A model generated the notes under the pieces. The model was given only the letters and a program-made list of their open reading frames with translations, was not told where the DNA came from and searched no databases. Position numbers and translations under genes: made by a program. A stretch of DNA of 64,000 bases from Syncephalis plumigaleata (Eukaryota; Zoopagomycota; Zoopagomycetes; Zoopagales; Piptocephalidaceae): positions 186,001 through 250,000 of the forward strand of contig JAIXMF010000015.1 of NCBI GenBank assembly GCA_025201365.1. Reading direction: 5' to 3'. Positions 51,518-62,107 of this stretch are shown here, piece after piece. Positions within the stretch are counted from its first letter, which is position 1. The number at the start of each line of letters is the position of its first letter.

Positions 51518-53107
51518 ATGGTTTCCCTTTCGGCTATACTATCTCGACAATGGCAGCAGCCATCAGCATCTGCTACCATCATTGCCATCGGTCTTCTAAC
51601 TAATCTGCTATCGATGGTATCCATCGTGTCCTCTGAGGCCACCGATGCAGCCCCTCGAGCCGAGAAGCCACTGTCTAAGGAAAAAAATCCGTACGGGTTT
51701 AGAGTAACCTACGAAGTCGTCTGGGCCAACAAGCAAGTAAAGCCACACGTCTTCGGTGGTCGATTCTCGATTGCTTTGGACAACCCCGTTAAAGGCGCTA
51801 ACTGGTCGATGAAGGTCCAGTTTGCCGACGACACTACTCGTCCTCACACTTCAATTGGTTCCTGGAAGTTCCAGCACATCGACAAGACCACGCTGTTCCT
51901 CGGCAACCCCACTCCAATGGAGAACGGCGTAGATATTGTTCAACCTGGTGATAAATCAAACCACACCTACTCGTTCTACGGTTACTTTGAAAATGACGAG
52001 CTGGATAGTATTTTCCCCAACTACTATGCCGTCGCTTCAAAAGATGGTGCCGAATATGTCACGCTCACTCAATTTGAAGCGGGCAACCAGCCTATAAAGT
52101 CGAATCTGTCTACCAAGCCTATCGCTGAATTCGATACTCAAAAACATTCGGTATCCACTGGCCAAAACGCTAATACCATTGATAACAACTCACCCGATGC
52201 CACAGCCGCCAACTCCAACTCTTCCACAGGCTCCACCGGTGGTAGTAATAATGGCGCGATAGGTGCTGGCATCTTTGGTTGTTGTATGGCCGTTGGTTTG
52301 ACGGTCGTAGGTATCGCCACCTATCGTCGTCGTGAATATCGTCGCGATTTCAACAGCAAGAAGGATGACGCCACCTTGCCCAAGTATGCCTCTGGTGGCA
52401 TGCCGCAGGACTCGGTTAAAATGCCACCTCCCTCGGCCATCAATAACTACTCGACTGCAGCTCGTGCCGCGGCCGGTGCCGTGATCATGGAAGAGATGAA
52501 CGCCGATCAAGGCATGGCCGAGGAGTACTACGTCATGGAGGATGTGGCCCCGGATGCTCATCATCACCACTTGGAAATGGCCGCCGACGAATATAACGCC
52601 ATCGAGGCCATGCCCGAACACGATGACGGTGTCTACTACGCCGAATACGACGCCGAACTACACCAAGAATTCTACCCGGTCGAGGGTGAAGGTCACCACC
52701 AATACGAAGATGAGCAATACGTCGAGGACCACGGCAACGTCACCTACGAGGGTGAATACGTCGAGGGTCTCCCCGACTACGCCATCCAGTATGAGGATCA
52801 AATCGGCTATGATGGTCACGTCGATGATGGTAACCAACAGGTCTATCAAGTTGACGATACCGCCAACCGTAACAGCAGTGCAAGCGGTAACGGCGCCGTC
52901 GAACATGTCGATCTTCGTCCAGCAGTTGCTCAGGAATACTACGTGTCTGACGCCGTCGCCTATGACGCTGAAGGCCACCAGATCAATGTAGACCAAATGC
53001 AACACGACGGCTACGGTCATACATACGAGGCCGGCGACTACGAGGCCGCAGACTTTGATGATGGTCACTATGAGCAACAACAATCGCAACATCATCATCA
53101 GTACTAA
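51518..53107 (+). CDS. Single-pass membrane protein, CBM2-like ectodomain, acidic tail
   Basis: One exon of 529 aa. A hydrophobic N-terminus (IIAIGLLTNLLSMVSIV, about 20-37) acts as signal. The ectodomain (about 55-190) resembles a CBM2-type beta-sandwich: FRVTYEVVWANKQVKPHVFG, GRFSIALDNPVKGANWSMKV, GSWKFQHIDKTTLFLGN, then SNHTYSFYGYFEN, the usual W...F...G.F.F.G order of CBM2. A Ser/Asn/Gly stalk leads to one TM helix (AGIFGCCMAVGLTVVGIAT, about 246-264) and YRRREYRRDF at the membrane face. The cytosolic tail of about 260 residues is very acidic and rich in Tyr and His (EEYYVMED, DGVYYAEYDAELHQEFY). CBM2 binds cellulose or chitin, so a wall-sensing role is plausible; this is inference from pattern alone. 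Codon use is more G/C-ending than in neighbours. Confidence 0.78.
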   Translation: MVSLSAILSRQWQQPSASATIIAIGLLTNLLSMVSIVSSEATDAAPRAEKPLSKEKNPYGFRVTYEVVWANKQVKPHVFGGRFSIALDNPVKGANWSMKVQFADDTTRPHTSIGSWKFQHIDKTTLFLGNPTPMENGVDIVQPGDKSNHTYSFYGYFENDELDSIFPNYYAVASKDGAEYVTLTQFEAGNQPIKSNLSTKPIAEFDTQKHSVSTGQNANTIDNNSPDATAANSNSSTGSTGGSNNGAIGAGIFGCCMAVGLTVVGIATYRRREYRRDFNSKKDDATLPKYASGGMPQDSVKMPPPSAINNYSTAARAAAGAVIMEEMNADQGMAEEYYVMEDVAPDAHHHHLEMAADEYNAIEAMPEHDDGVYYAEYDAELHQEFYPVEGEGHHQYEDEQYVEDHGNVTYEGEYVEGLPDYAIQYEDQIGYDGHVDDGNQQVYQVDDTANRNSSASGNGAVEHVDLRPAVAQEYYVSDAVAYDAEGHQINVDQMQHDGYGHTYEAGDYEAADFDDGHYEQQQSQHHHQY

Positions 53108-54005
53108 TTACGCGCGTGTAACATGAGTGAATATGAATAAGAAAAGTCACTACACTCCAACCAATGCTAAATTAAACGGCTGTTCAATTGGATCGACACC
53201 TCTCTTTGCAATAATTATAGTGTGATCTTTCCTTCTATCTCTTTTGTTATACTGTTACCATTATAACCTGCCACATACACTCCTACTTATTATTCTTCCT
53301 TCTACTTTCCTCTCCTTCCCTACTCTCTTTGATGTGTATTGCTTTCTGTTGCCGTGTCCAGTAGGCAGCGCGGCTACGTGTGCGTGTATCTGTGAATGTG
53401 TGAGTGCCCATTTCCATTTTGCGATTAGACAAACCTCTTCTCTCTCTCTCTTTCTCTCTCCTCTTTTTCTCGATTGTGTCCATACACGGCTTTAATCGAT
53501 TACTCTCTCGCTATATACACACGTGTCCGCACTCGCATCATTTGTTTGTCTGAACGTGAAAGATTTCTAAAGAAATAAGAGACTACACTTTCTTTAATTC
53601 GAACGGTGTTATTCAGTGTTATATTAATGTAAACTAGAATTTACCGTAGTAATACAACTAATTGAATGATAAAATGAAATCATCAGGTAATGAGCTACAT
53701 GTTGGCATCAAAATGCAAATAATGTATATTTATTTCATAGCGATTATATTGATTGCTTCTAACTATGTTGTACTAATGCGATGAATAGCATTACATAGCT
53801 GTGGGTGTAATAAAATAATACCGAAGCTGTTTCGTATCGCTCATTTCACTTACCGCCACATGATTAAAACAAACCTGTTCCGCCGCTCCTCCTCTTCTCT
53901 TTCTTTCTCCGTCTGTTTTTTTTACGTATTTCTACGTCGTAAAAAGTACTTTCTGCTATTCTACAAAACAATAAGCGGCCTCAATCGGGGCAAAAAAGGT
54001 ATCAT
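53108..54005. other. 3' flank, pyrimidine-rich then AT-rich
   Basis: No gene is seen. The first 450 bases stay CT-rich like the CBM2-like leader, then the sequence becomes AT-rich up to the tRNA. Confidence 0.5.
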
Positions 54006-54076
54006 TGCTATAGCCTGGAATCGAACCAGGGTTAAGACGGCCACAACGTCTTGTGATACCACTACACCACTACAGC
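54006..54076 (-). tRNA. tRNA-His (GTG)
   Basis: On the minus strand GCTGTAG pairs with CTATAGC to close the acceptor stem. The D arm is GTGTAGTGGTATCAC, the anticodon arm AGACG-TTGTGGC-CGTCT with anticodon GTG, and the T arm CCTGGTTCGATTCCAGG. B-box GGTTCGATTCC is present. The discriminator is A73. The base before G1 is also G, which could supply G-1, normally added after transcription in eukaryotes. There is no intron. Confidence 0.95.
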
Positions 54077-54498
54077 CGATATGAAATTTGCATATGTTTT
54101 CTTATTTATACAGCCTAGAAGAAATGTGCTAAAATGACGTCATACCCAATTTTTACTAACAGAAATGGTAGTATACTGGTGTGTGATGTAGATTTCATTA
54201 AATAAAAGAATAATGGGATGGAATTAGCGAATTACGCGTAAAATATACGTAAAATGTCTACATATTATATTTTATAACCTATTAATATCATGTCGTCTAT
54301 TTACTGTCTTATATACATTTGATATAGCTATTGCAGTCTGTGCTCGTGAGTAATGTCGTTTATGTCTTCTACTAAAGACGAAGCTAGGCTGTTGTTTACT
54401 ATAAGAGAAAAAGAGAGAAAAGTGGTATGAAGGTGAATATGAGTCAGCCTCACGTCACTCCTTTCTTTCCACTTATCACTTTTATACTACACTTACTT
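54077..54498. other. Intergenic between tRNA-His and SLP2
   Basis: AT-rich; it includes the probable SLP2 promoter. An in-frame upstream ATG of SLP2 lies at 54427. Confidence 0.45.
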
Positions 54499-56029
54499 AT
54501 GAACGGACTAAAGTACACGCTCGCCGGGAGGATCCGCCCAACACCGCTGGCACGGATCACTACTCGTTCCATGGTAGGTGCACGATACGTACTCGCGACA
54601 CACGCACGCACACATGATATACTAACGAGATTAACGTAGTCTATGGCGGCTATCGGTCTTCGTGGCTGGAGTCCCGCCAGTGCAAAAGGACTGGACGGCA
54701 ATCGCAATATGTCATCGGGTATACCGTCTTATAGTGGCGGTGGCGGTGGCGTGTCGAATGACGTGTTTTGGCGTTCTCAGCGTCGTTCATTGCCCGTCAA
54801 TACGGTGAGTAGTTGGAAACGATGCTATATGCCGTCTTTCATTGACTATTGACAATGGCACGTTAGATTATAAAATTTGTTCCTCAACAGGAGGCATGGA
54901 TCGTGGAACGTATGGGCCGATTCAATCGAGTTCTAGAGCCAGGTCTTGCTATCCTAATACCTATTATCGATCAAATCAAATATGTTAAAAGCTTGAAGGA
55001 AGTGGCAATTGAAATACCTAGTCAGAGTGCAATTACACAAGGTAGGCATATCGAGATTGGCAATGCTATTCATTTACTTATCGTCTACCGTATTTCATTG
55101 CATTTATTTAGATAATGTTACTCTACAGCTGGATGGTGTGCTTTATATTCGTATTGTTGATCCATTCAAGGTATGGTAAAACAACAACAACAACAGCATG
55201 AGAATGCTTTATGATATAGATTAGCCAATAAGTAATGCTAATATATGTGTGTATAGGCGTGCTACGGTGTAGAAGACGCGGAATACAGCGTGGCACAGTT
55301 GGCACAGACTACTATGCGTGCAGAGATTGGCCAAATGACGCTTGATCGTACGCTGGCCGAGAGAAATCAATTGAATCAAAATATCGTACAGGCCATTAAT
55401 CATGCAGCAGAGGATTGGGGTATTCGTTGTTTGCGTTATGAGATTCGTAAGTAAATGCATGTTGAAACTGCTACTACTACCACTACACTACTACTAATGG
55501 CATAACTAATGATTTACTATTATTTTAGGTGATATACATCCACCGGTTAATGTGGTTGAAAGCATGCACTCTCAAGTATCGGCTGAACGATCTAAGCGTG
55601 CGCAAATCTTGGAATCTGAAGGTTCACGACAGGCGGCGATTAATGTGGCCGAAGGACACAAACAATCGACTATACTGGCATCCGAGGCCGACAAAGCAGA
55701 ACAGATCAATAGGGCAAGTGGTGAAGCGAGGCCATCCTCCTACGGGCCAAAGCAGTAGCACGCGGTATTGAAGAGGTGCTCGTGCCATTAAAGAGACACC
55801 AGGTGGTCGTGATGCCGTATCACTCACCGTGGCAGAGAAATACGTTGATGCTTTCGGACAAATAGCGCAAAAGGGCACCACAGTAGTTGTGCCGGCCAAT
55901 ACCACCAATATCAGTGGTATGGTGGCGCAAGCACTAACAATATACGACACGATCAATAAGAAACGAGAGGAAAGCGGAGCGAGTGCCGTTGTTGAACAGT
56001 CAGAACACGGCAACAATGCTATACAGTAA
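54499..56029 (+). CDS. Stomatin-like protein 2 (mitochondrial prohibitin-domain scaffold)
   Basis: Six or more exons. The N-terminus NGLKYTLAGRIRPTPLARIT is a good mitochondrial presequence, so ATG 54499 is preferred over in-frame 54427. The SPFH domain follows: IIKFVPQQEAWIVERMGRFN, LKEVAIEIPSQSAITQ, DNVTLQLDGVLYIRIVDPFK, ACYGVEDAEYSVAQLAQTTM, DWGIRCLRYEIRDIHPPVNV, then SEGSRQAAINVAEG. SLP2 organises cardiolipin-rich inner-membrane domains and respiratory complexes. Near 55729 and 55777 the frame changes twice, each by one missing base (ASGEA / AILLRAKAVARGIEEV / ARAIKETPGGRDA), while the protein sequence stays fully alignable. Two one-base assembly deletions are more likely than decay. Confidence 0.88.
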
Positions 56030-56213
56030 CCATTACGGAATAATAAAATACCATGTTGATTATACATTACACTAAGTCTAATCATTACAATCTTATGATG
56101 TGTTCATAAGAATGCCTTTAGACAATCTATAACAATGAATGTAACAGGATAGCTTTATATTTATTACAACAAAAGTATTCTAATAATTACATTTTACGTG
56201 TTATTTCGCGTAT

Positions 56214-57085
56214 TTATTCCTTTTGTGCTCTTTCTTTCATTAGATCTTCCACCCATCCTTTCACTTGTGGATGCTGGAAACGACCGAGTGTTGAATTAAA
56301 GAAGCTATCCAGCACTACTCCTTGGGCTGTATCATCGCATTAGTCAATAGTGACTAGATCAGCATTTGTATGCCTACCTTTCTCGTATTCTAATGCTTGC
56401 ACAATCATTTCGTATTTGTCTAGATCTTTAACGAACAGTGCTTCACTGGTGGTGGCATCCTCGTACTCCTGCCATAATGCGCAGATCTCGTTGGCTTGCA
56501 TTGTATTTCCTAACAAGGTGCGTATTTGTTCCATAGCATCCTATTCATTATCGATTTGTTTGTTGTGTAAGCAATACAATTCATTATGGTAATGCCGTAA
56601 ATACCTTTTCCATTTGATACTTTTCCTCCTTTGATACACCAGCATGCGGTGTAATATCTCCCTATATGTATTTAGACGTATATACGCATGAATATCAGTT
56701 AGTTTGCTTATTGATGCATTCTATCTTCAATATGATGGTTATTGTTATTACCACAATGGCTTCGGCTAAATCATGAACAAGAGCCATTTTAATGCATCTA
56801 CATGAGGTTAGCGCAACGTGGATTATTACGCTTATTATTCGCTTATTATTTGCTTACTTGTCGCGGTTAAGGGTAGGATCGTCTATGAGCATGGCCATAA
56901 GTGACATGCGATGCATATGATCGGCAATAGATTCCGGTTGTTGTATATTGTGATCTATCCAGCCTGTACGCTTTGTACGCTATGGTAGTGCAACACGGTT
57001 AGCTACGGCACGTTCAACCACGGGTATTAACGCGTAATACTACCTTGAGATTCTCACATAGATGGAAAAACGCCAAGGCTTGCAT
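56214..57085 (-). CDS. HD-domain 5'-deoxynucleotidase, HDDC2/YGL101W-like
   Basis: About six exons give roughly 190 aa, the family's size. The sequence runs [45 protein letters not shown], then [20 protein letters not shown] with the HD motif, [39 protein letters not shown] and [13 protein letters not shown], ending [14 protein letters not shown]. The metal ligands of the YfbR/HDDC2 fold (His of ADHMHR, His-Asp of VHD, Asp of VKDLDK) are all visible. HDDC2 and YfbR dephosphorylate deoxyribonucleoside 5'-monophosphates. It is convergent with SLP2. The first exon (57085-57044) begins at the only upstream Met in frame. Confidence 0.92.
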
Positions 57086-57593
57086 GTCTACTGACTATAG
57101 TGTGATAAATACGTAAACAGTAAAATTGAATTGCAAACGAGTGGAAAGGAAAGGGGAGTAATGTTTATTTCAAGGCTAAATCAGTAATTGCGTAGCACAA
57201 TCCAGTCCTATTGTTATTACATGATTGTTACGCGAATAATAACATGATGATTTTATTTTAATGTTGTCTATTCTTTAATATGTAGTTGAGCATGCAATGA
57301 TACAAATAGTCCTTGTATATTGTATAACAACAGCAAGTTACGCTCTTGATGTACTTGATATTATGGGCCTTTACTGGTAACTATTAATTACAATCTATTC
57401 TTAGAACGATGTCTATGATGCATCAAGGAGAATAGTATAATGTAATATTGCGAATCGACATATCGTATCCTAGATGTAAATCATTATAAATAGCCACTTA
57501 TCTTGAGTTCGAATACCAACTATATTCACCAACATCAACATAATCATTACTATTTGACTCATTATCCCTGCAAGCAAGCAAGCTAGTATCAAC
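57086..57593. other. Divergent intergenic, HDDC2 / SVWC-like
   Basis: AT-rich. It carries a TATA box for the right-hand gene, listed separately. Confidence 0.5.
57485..57492 (+). promoter_or_regulatory. TATA box of the SVWC-like gene
   Basis: TATAAATA lies 109 bases before ATG 57594; the leader has GCAAGCAAGCAAGC just before the start. Confidence 0.6.
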
Positions 57594-57848
57594 ATGAAGC
57601 AATCCATCATCACTATTTGCGCCATTGTCGTCGCTTTGGCCGTTGCAAGCACCAAAGGAACTACTATTCCAGAAAAACCTCTATGTATCAAGCGTATCAT
57701 TAATCCAGATGGCAGCCATAGCGCTTTAACCTGTCCTGCTTTCAAGATTGATCCAAAGAAATGTCACATCAAGCCAGGCAATCCACACAAGCCATATCCT
57801 GGATGTTGCGATGCGCCTGTATGTGATGGTGATAAGCCATCCTACTGA
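57594..57848 (+). CDS. Small secreted Cys-rich protein, SVWC-like
   Basis: One exon of 84 aa. Residues 1-19 are a signal peptide (IITICAIVVALAVAS). The mature part has six Cys in the order C-x15-C-x9-C-x13-CC-x3-C: PLCIKRI, ALTCPAF, KKCHIKPGNPHKPYPGCCDA, PVC. The end, with a Tyr-Pro-x-CC-x3-C motif, is the hallmark of single-domain von Willebrand factor type C proteins, best known as secreted proteins of arthropods (Vago-like). The first Cys pair of the eight-Cys animal form is missing. Function in a fungus is unknown; a secreted effector or wall protein is possible. Convergence on a CC-knot is the main alternative. Confidence 0.72.
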   Translation: MKQSIITICAIVVALAVASTKGTTIPEKPLCIKRIINPDGSHSALTCPAFKIDPKKCHIKPGNPHKPYPGCCDAPVCDGDKPSY

Positions 57849-58581
57849 GTACTGCCATGATACCAGATGCTCAAATGGTTTCTAATATTTCTAGTAATCT
57901 TATTATCTATTACTAACAATAAACATAACCATTTATCATTATATTATACATTTATTTGTAAACAAGATGGTAGCTAGTGTGACACTATTAATAGATGCTA
58001 TCGTTTTATCCTGGCACATATTGTCATCTACATCAAATACATGTTCACTACTGCCTTGATATCTGTTTCATATTCGACTTTTCTTAGTTACGCTATACAG
58101 AATGGGTATTAGCACTGTCATCGATGGTAGCACACATGTAAATATGAGGCAATGTGTACGCGCATGCCAATCAGTCGTTCCGCGTTTGTCATAAGGGATG
58201 CAAGATGAGGGGGACCATCATCGCCATTCACATCGACTTGATCTTTTTAGTTTCCATTTATTTACTCCGCTCCTATTTCCTCTCTCTCTCTCTACTTTGT
58301 GAGTGAGCGAGTGAGCGCATGTGTCTGTCTCATCTCCCACTTGTCTCAATATATTACATTCTCTGACCGCAATCATGGTCGGAGACAGGCAACTTAAACT
58401 TCTCCCTCCTCGTAGCAACAAAGCTAGCGTTTGGTGTAGCTGTTATTCTCTCATTTTCATTTCATTTTCAATAATCCTCGCTAGTAAAGATCTATTAAAT
58501 ACCTCACTGTCTAGCTACTATTATACACAGTAGTAGCTATTTCCACGAATCAAACATATATATATATATAAATATACCGCT
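57849..58581. other. Intergenic upstream of Ste50
   Basis: AT-rich, then a CT-rich run near 58270-58300 and (TA)n at 58555-58570 just before the start. No gene is seen. Confidence 0.5.
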
Positions 58582-60529
58582 ATGGCTACCACAATTGCCA
58601 CAACTACCACTACAACCACCACTATGCCAGTAACAGTGGCAACTACAGCAATCCCTCCTGTACACCAGTGGACCATTTATCAAGTATCCGACTGGTTGGT
58701 ACAAAATGGTTATGGTGCTTATGCAGGACAATTTGAAGGTACTTTTTTTACTTCTATTAGACGTCATTCTTTGTGCTTATTTATCTTGTTGCATTGTTTA
58801 GCGGAAGATGTATCCGGTGATGTGCTTCTCCACTTGATGCACGACACACTGCGAGACTTGAATGTTCTGTCGGTTGGACATCGTCTTGGCATATTAAAGG
58901 CCATTTATCGTTTGAAGCTGGAGCATAACATTCCGTTAGATATTGATGACTTTATTCCTCAAGGTAATACATGGATAGATAGGAAATAAGCGGTATGTAA
59001 TAGTAGCTAATGCTGTATTATTGTATAGATATTGATCAATGGACCGAGAATAAGACGGCGAAATCAGTGGCAGCCTCGCAAAGTAAGATACTCGCATGTT
59101 GCCATAGGATTTATTGTACTAATTATCATTACCATTACTACTAGATGCCAAAATACATCATGTTATGAATGAAGTCAGCCATATTGGACATGAATTGCGT
59201 ATGCTACGTGATCAATTATTGCCTGTACTACGTCAAATTGCTGGTAGAGTAAGTTGTTAACGAGTACTAGAATACATTATGATGCGATAGGATGCACTGA
59301 GCTAATTGAGTTGCACTACTAGCCTGAACCTAATGATCCCGTGATAATACCACCAAATAGCGCTGGTAAAAGCAAAGGAACCATGTCACCAGTGATTACT
59401 GTATCCAATCTACCTGGCGACATTAGCAATGGAGCAATCAACGCGGTCAATGCCGCTAATGCAGCTAATGCACAGAAACGTACCAAGCCAGCCGCATTGA
59501 ATCTATTTTCGTCCAACTCGATCAAGGAGGGTGCTCGCTCTCCATTGCCATTCTGATAAAGAAGGAAAAGGCGCAGAGATCGCCTACTTCGGACAAGGGT
59601 AGTAGTGCAGGATCACTACCTAACTCGCCCTACTTGAAGAATGAGACACGCTTGGCTAATCCTGTAGTAAGTAGCGTTGGCATTGGCATTAGTATTGCTA
59701 TGGTATATATATATATATAGTTATATTCACACATGTTCATCGATGGGTAGAATCCTACACCTGCTGTACAAAACACCAATGCCATTCGGGTGTATGGCGA
59801 TAGACTGCCAGGTAGAGAGAATGAGGCATACAAAGCGCTTCGTATCACGTTGGAGAGTACAAGTCAGCAAATCTTGGATATGGCACTTAGAAAGTACAAT
59901 CTAATGGATGATGGCAAGAACTATACGCTCTTTATCGTGCACAGTAATCGAAGTAAGTGATGATCATGCTATTGCATGAATATATTAGTGCTAACAAAGG
60001 AATACTCGTTGTAGAACGTTACTTTGGCTTAGAGGATCGTCCGCTAAAGTTCTACCAACAGCTGCAGCAAGCGGGTGAGAACCCCATGTTTGTTATGAAA
60101 CCCAACAATCAATTGAGTCATCCACCGGCGATTATCCCGCCTGTCCCGCCTGTCCCCCCTCTACCGTCCGTGCCTAATAAGGTGGAGGAACGACGTCCAT
60201 CTCAATCTCGCAGAAAGGACGTTCGTACCACGATTATTGGCAGTGTGCCACCAGCGTTGCCAGGTGGTGCAACGGCAGTATCAGCTTATACTCAGAGTGC
60301 AAACACAAGCATGAATTCGGTACAACCTTCCCGTTCACTGAACCGCCATCGTCAACATGGATCGATATCGGAGAGGAAGAACACGCTGGTTCCGTACAAC
60401 GTCTTGCCGCTCGATAGTACTCGTCGACTTAGCAGCAGTACACCAAGTGGTTCTGGCTTGCAAACAGTGATGAATGAGCATTTCGACGCTTTGTTAGAAC
60501 AATGGCATCATGAACGAAGTGGTCATTAA
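58582..60529 (+). CDS. STE50: Ste50-like MAPK adaptor (SAM + RA domains)
   Basis: About seven exons. After a Thr-rich start, the SAM domain reads WTIYQVSDWLVQNGYGAYAG ... LLHLMHDTLRDLNVLSVGHR, LGILKAIYRLK. A coiled segment (VMNEVSHIGHELRMLRDQLL) and a Ser/Pro linker follow, then an RA domain: NAIRVYGDRLPGR, YKALRITLESTSQQILDMAL, KNYTLFIVHSNR, ERYFGLEDRPLKFYQQLQQA. The tail is Pro-rich and basic. Ste50 ties Cdc42/Ras to the Ste11 MAPKKK for mating, filament and osmotic pathways. Near 59550 one base appears missing: the SPLPF frame hits a stop while the frame continuing LIKKEKAQRSPT is open. No small intron fits the phase. Confidence 0.86.
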
Positions 60530-60745
60530 CATTATTATATAAATATTATATGAATATTATATTATACAAACGACGTTGGTTATATCGTATGTATCGTTAA
60601 AACAAGTGTTCATTTATTGCTATTTATGTAGCATGGTTGATTGTGAAATAACCATTGAAGCTGATGAATATCGTATACTCACACATACTCACATATATAC
60701 ACGTTAGTAATTGTCAAGTGAACTAGAATCAATACTGTTGCTGTA

Positions 60746-62107
60746 TCAATTGCTATCTGTAAGGGTATTTGATACAATTGATGCATCAGACATGGAGTGC
60801 TCATCACGACCTAGATCAAATACAATGGCCGAATGCTCCGCTTGATACTGTCGATCCAACGTGCTTGCGTTGATAAACACAGTATCCGTGTTAACATGTA
60901 CACCACGTCCTTCATGAATATGACCGAATATATGTACTAATGGACGGATCGTTTGTACACGAGCTAGTAGATCATCACAGCCGCACGATTCACCCGTGAC
61001 AACACGATCTAGTATGCCTCGAGGTGGCCCATGTGTAATGAGAATGTCCGTATTTTCTGGAATACGTTCCCATATTTCTAAGTAATACTCGTTATTACTA
61101 TTATTGCTATTATTGCTATCCTTGTATAATGATCGACTAAACTTACCACGTAGATTAGCACCTCGCGGTTTGTTAAAGGCCCAACCACCGAATTCCGGTT
61201 GCCAAGGACTACCGTAGATTGACCAGCCACCATGCTCGCGGTCCAGCTTATAGGCAGAGTCTTCGAGATACAAGATACCGTGTCCTGCCTCGGTAAGTAT
61301 GCGTTTCACGGCTATTGGATCCTCAGGCATTCGATGGAAGCTACTGCAATATTGAGGGTAGTTCTCAATATCAAATCTATTTCAAATAAGGGACAATAGG
61401 AAAAACAGTCATGTCAATAATAAGCGGATGATGGTATGATATGAACAAATCAATCAATCAAAGAATGCGCATGGAATCGATAGCTTGCGTTAAATCATGA
61501 TTTCCGGCAATAATAAGCTTTGTTCTAAACGTGGAAGGTGAGTATTACGACCTTTGTAAGTGACGTAGTATCTATTCCACTTACGGATGAGGTAGACTTG
61601 CTAGCCACTCCACGGTGTTAATTACTTGTGCCTTTGTTCCTGTGTAGGTAAGATCGCCTGCATGAACTGTAACAACCATCATTGATATTCGATTGAGTGT
61701 AGTAGTAGCAATGCTAGTGGTATACACTACTTACTTAATACATCACCATCAGGCACGGGGAACTGATTGTTCACACTATTGTGCGTGTCGCTCATACACA
61801 CGAATCGAGTGAAGCCGGCCGGTTTCTCTGCCGCAATATTTTCCGTATTTTCATAGACAATGATACGAGTGCCATCGTGGCGGGTCAATGTCACCGTGTC
61901 GTTTTCACAGTAGAGCTCCTCGCCTGTCGTGTACTGATGGATGAGTGGGAGTCCCGTGATGGATACACTCGACATCGATGGATGATGAAGTGCTGTTGCC
62001 GATTCCATTGGATGCTCTTGCTCGGATGAACTCGCCACAACGCCACCTGCTGATGCTGAACCACTGGTTTGACTACGCCAATCCTTGAGTAAACGAGCGA
62101 ATGCCAT
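60746..62107 (-). CDS. Calcineurin-like metallophosphoesterase, MPPED1/2 family
   Basis: About five exons give roughly 340 aa. Catalytic blocks in order are FVCMSDTHN (metal Asp/His), HAGDLTYTG, IIAGNHDLT, ILITHGPPRGILD, LVHIFGHIHEGRGV and FINASTLDR, the MPPED (239FB) signature set, with the NAS end of that family. These enzymes hydrolyse phosphodiesters such as cyclic nucleotides in vitro; the true substrate is not known. The first about 80 residues are Ser/Thr-rich, with a small GEELYCENDTVTLTRHDGT segment. Met 62107 is taken as start. An in-frame Met at 62173 would add a hydrophobic, Cys-rich leader (VTQLVCLLVCLFV), so membrane anchoring by the longer form is possible. Confidence 0.88.

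Noticed and set aside
52190-53098. Long minus-strand ORFs under the CBM2-like gene
   Set aside because: They are antisense shadows of biased codons in the acidic tail.
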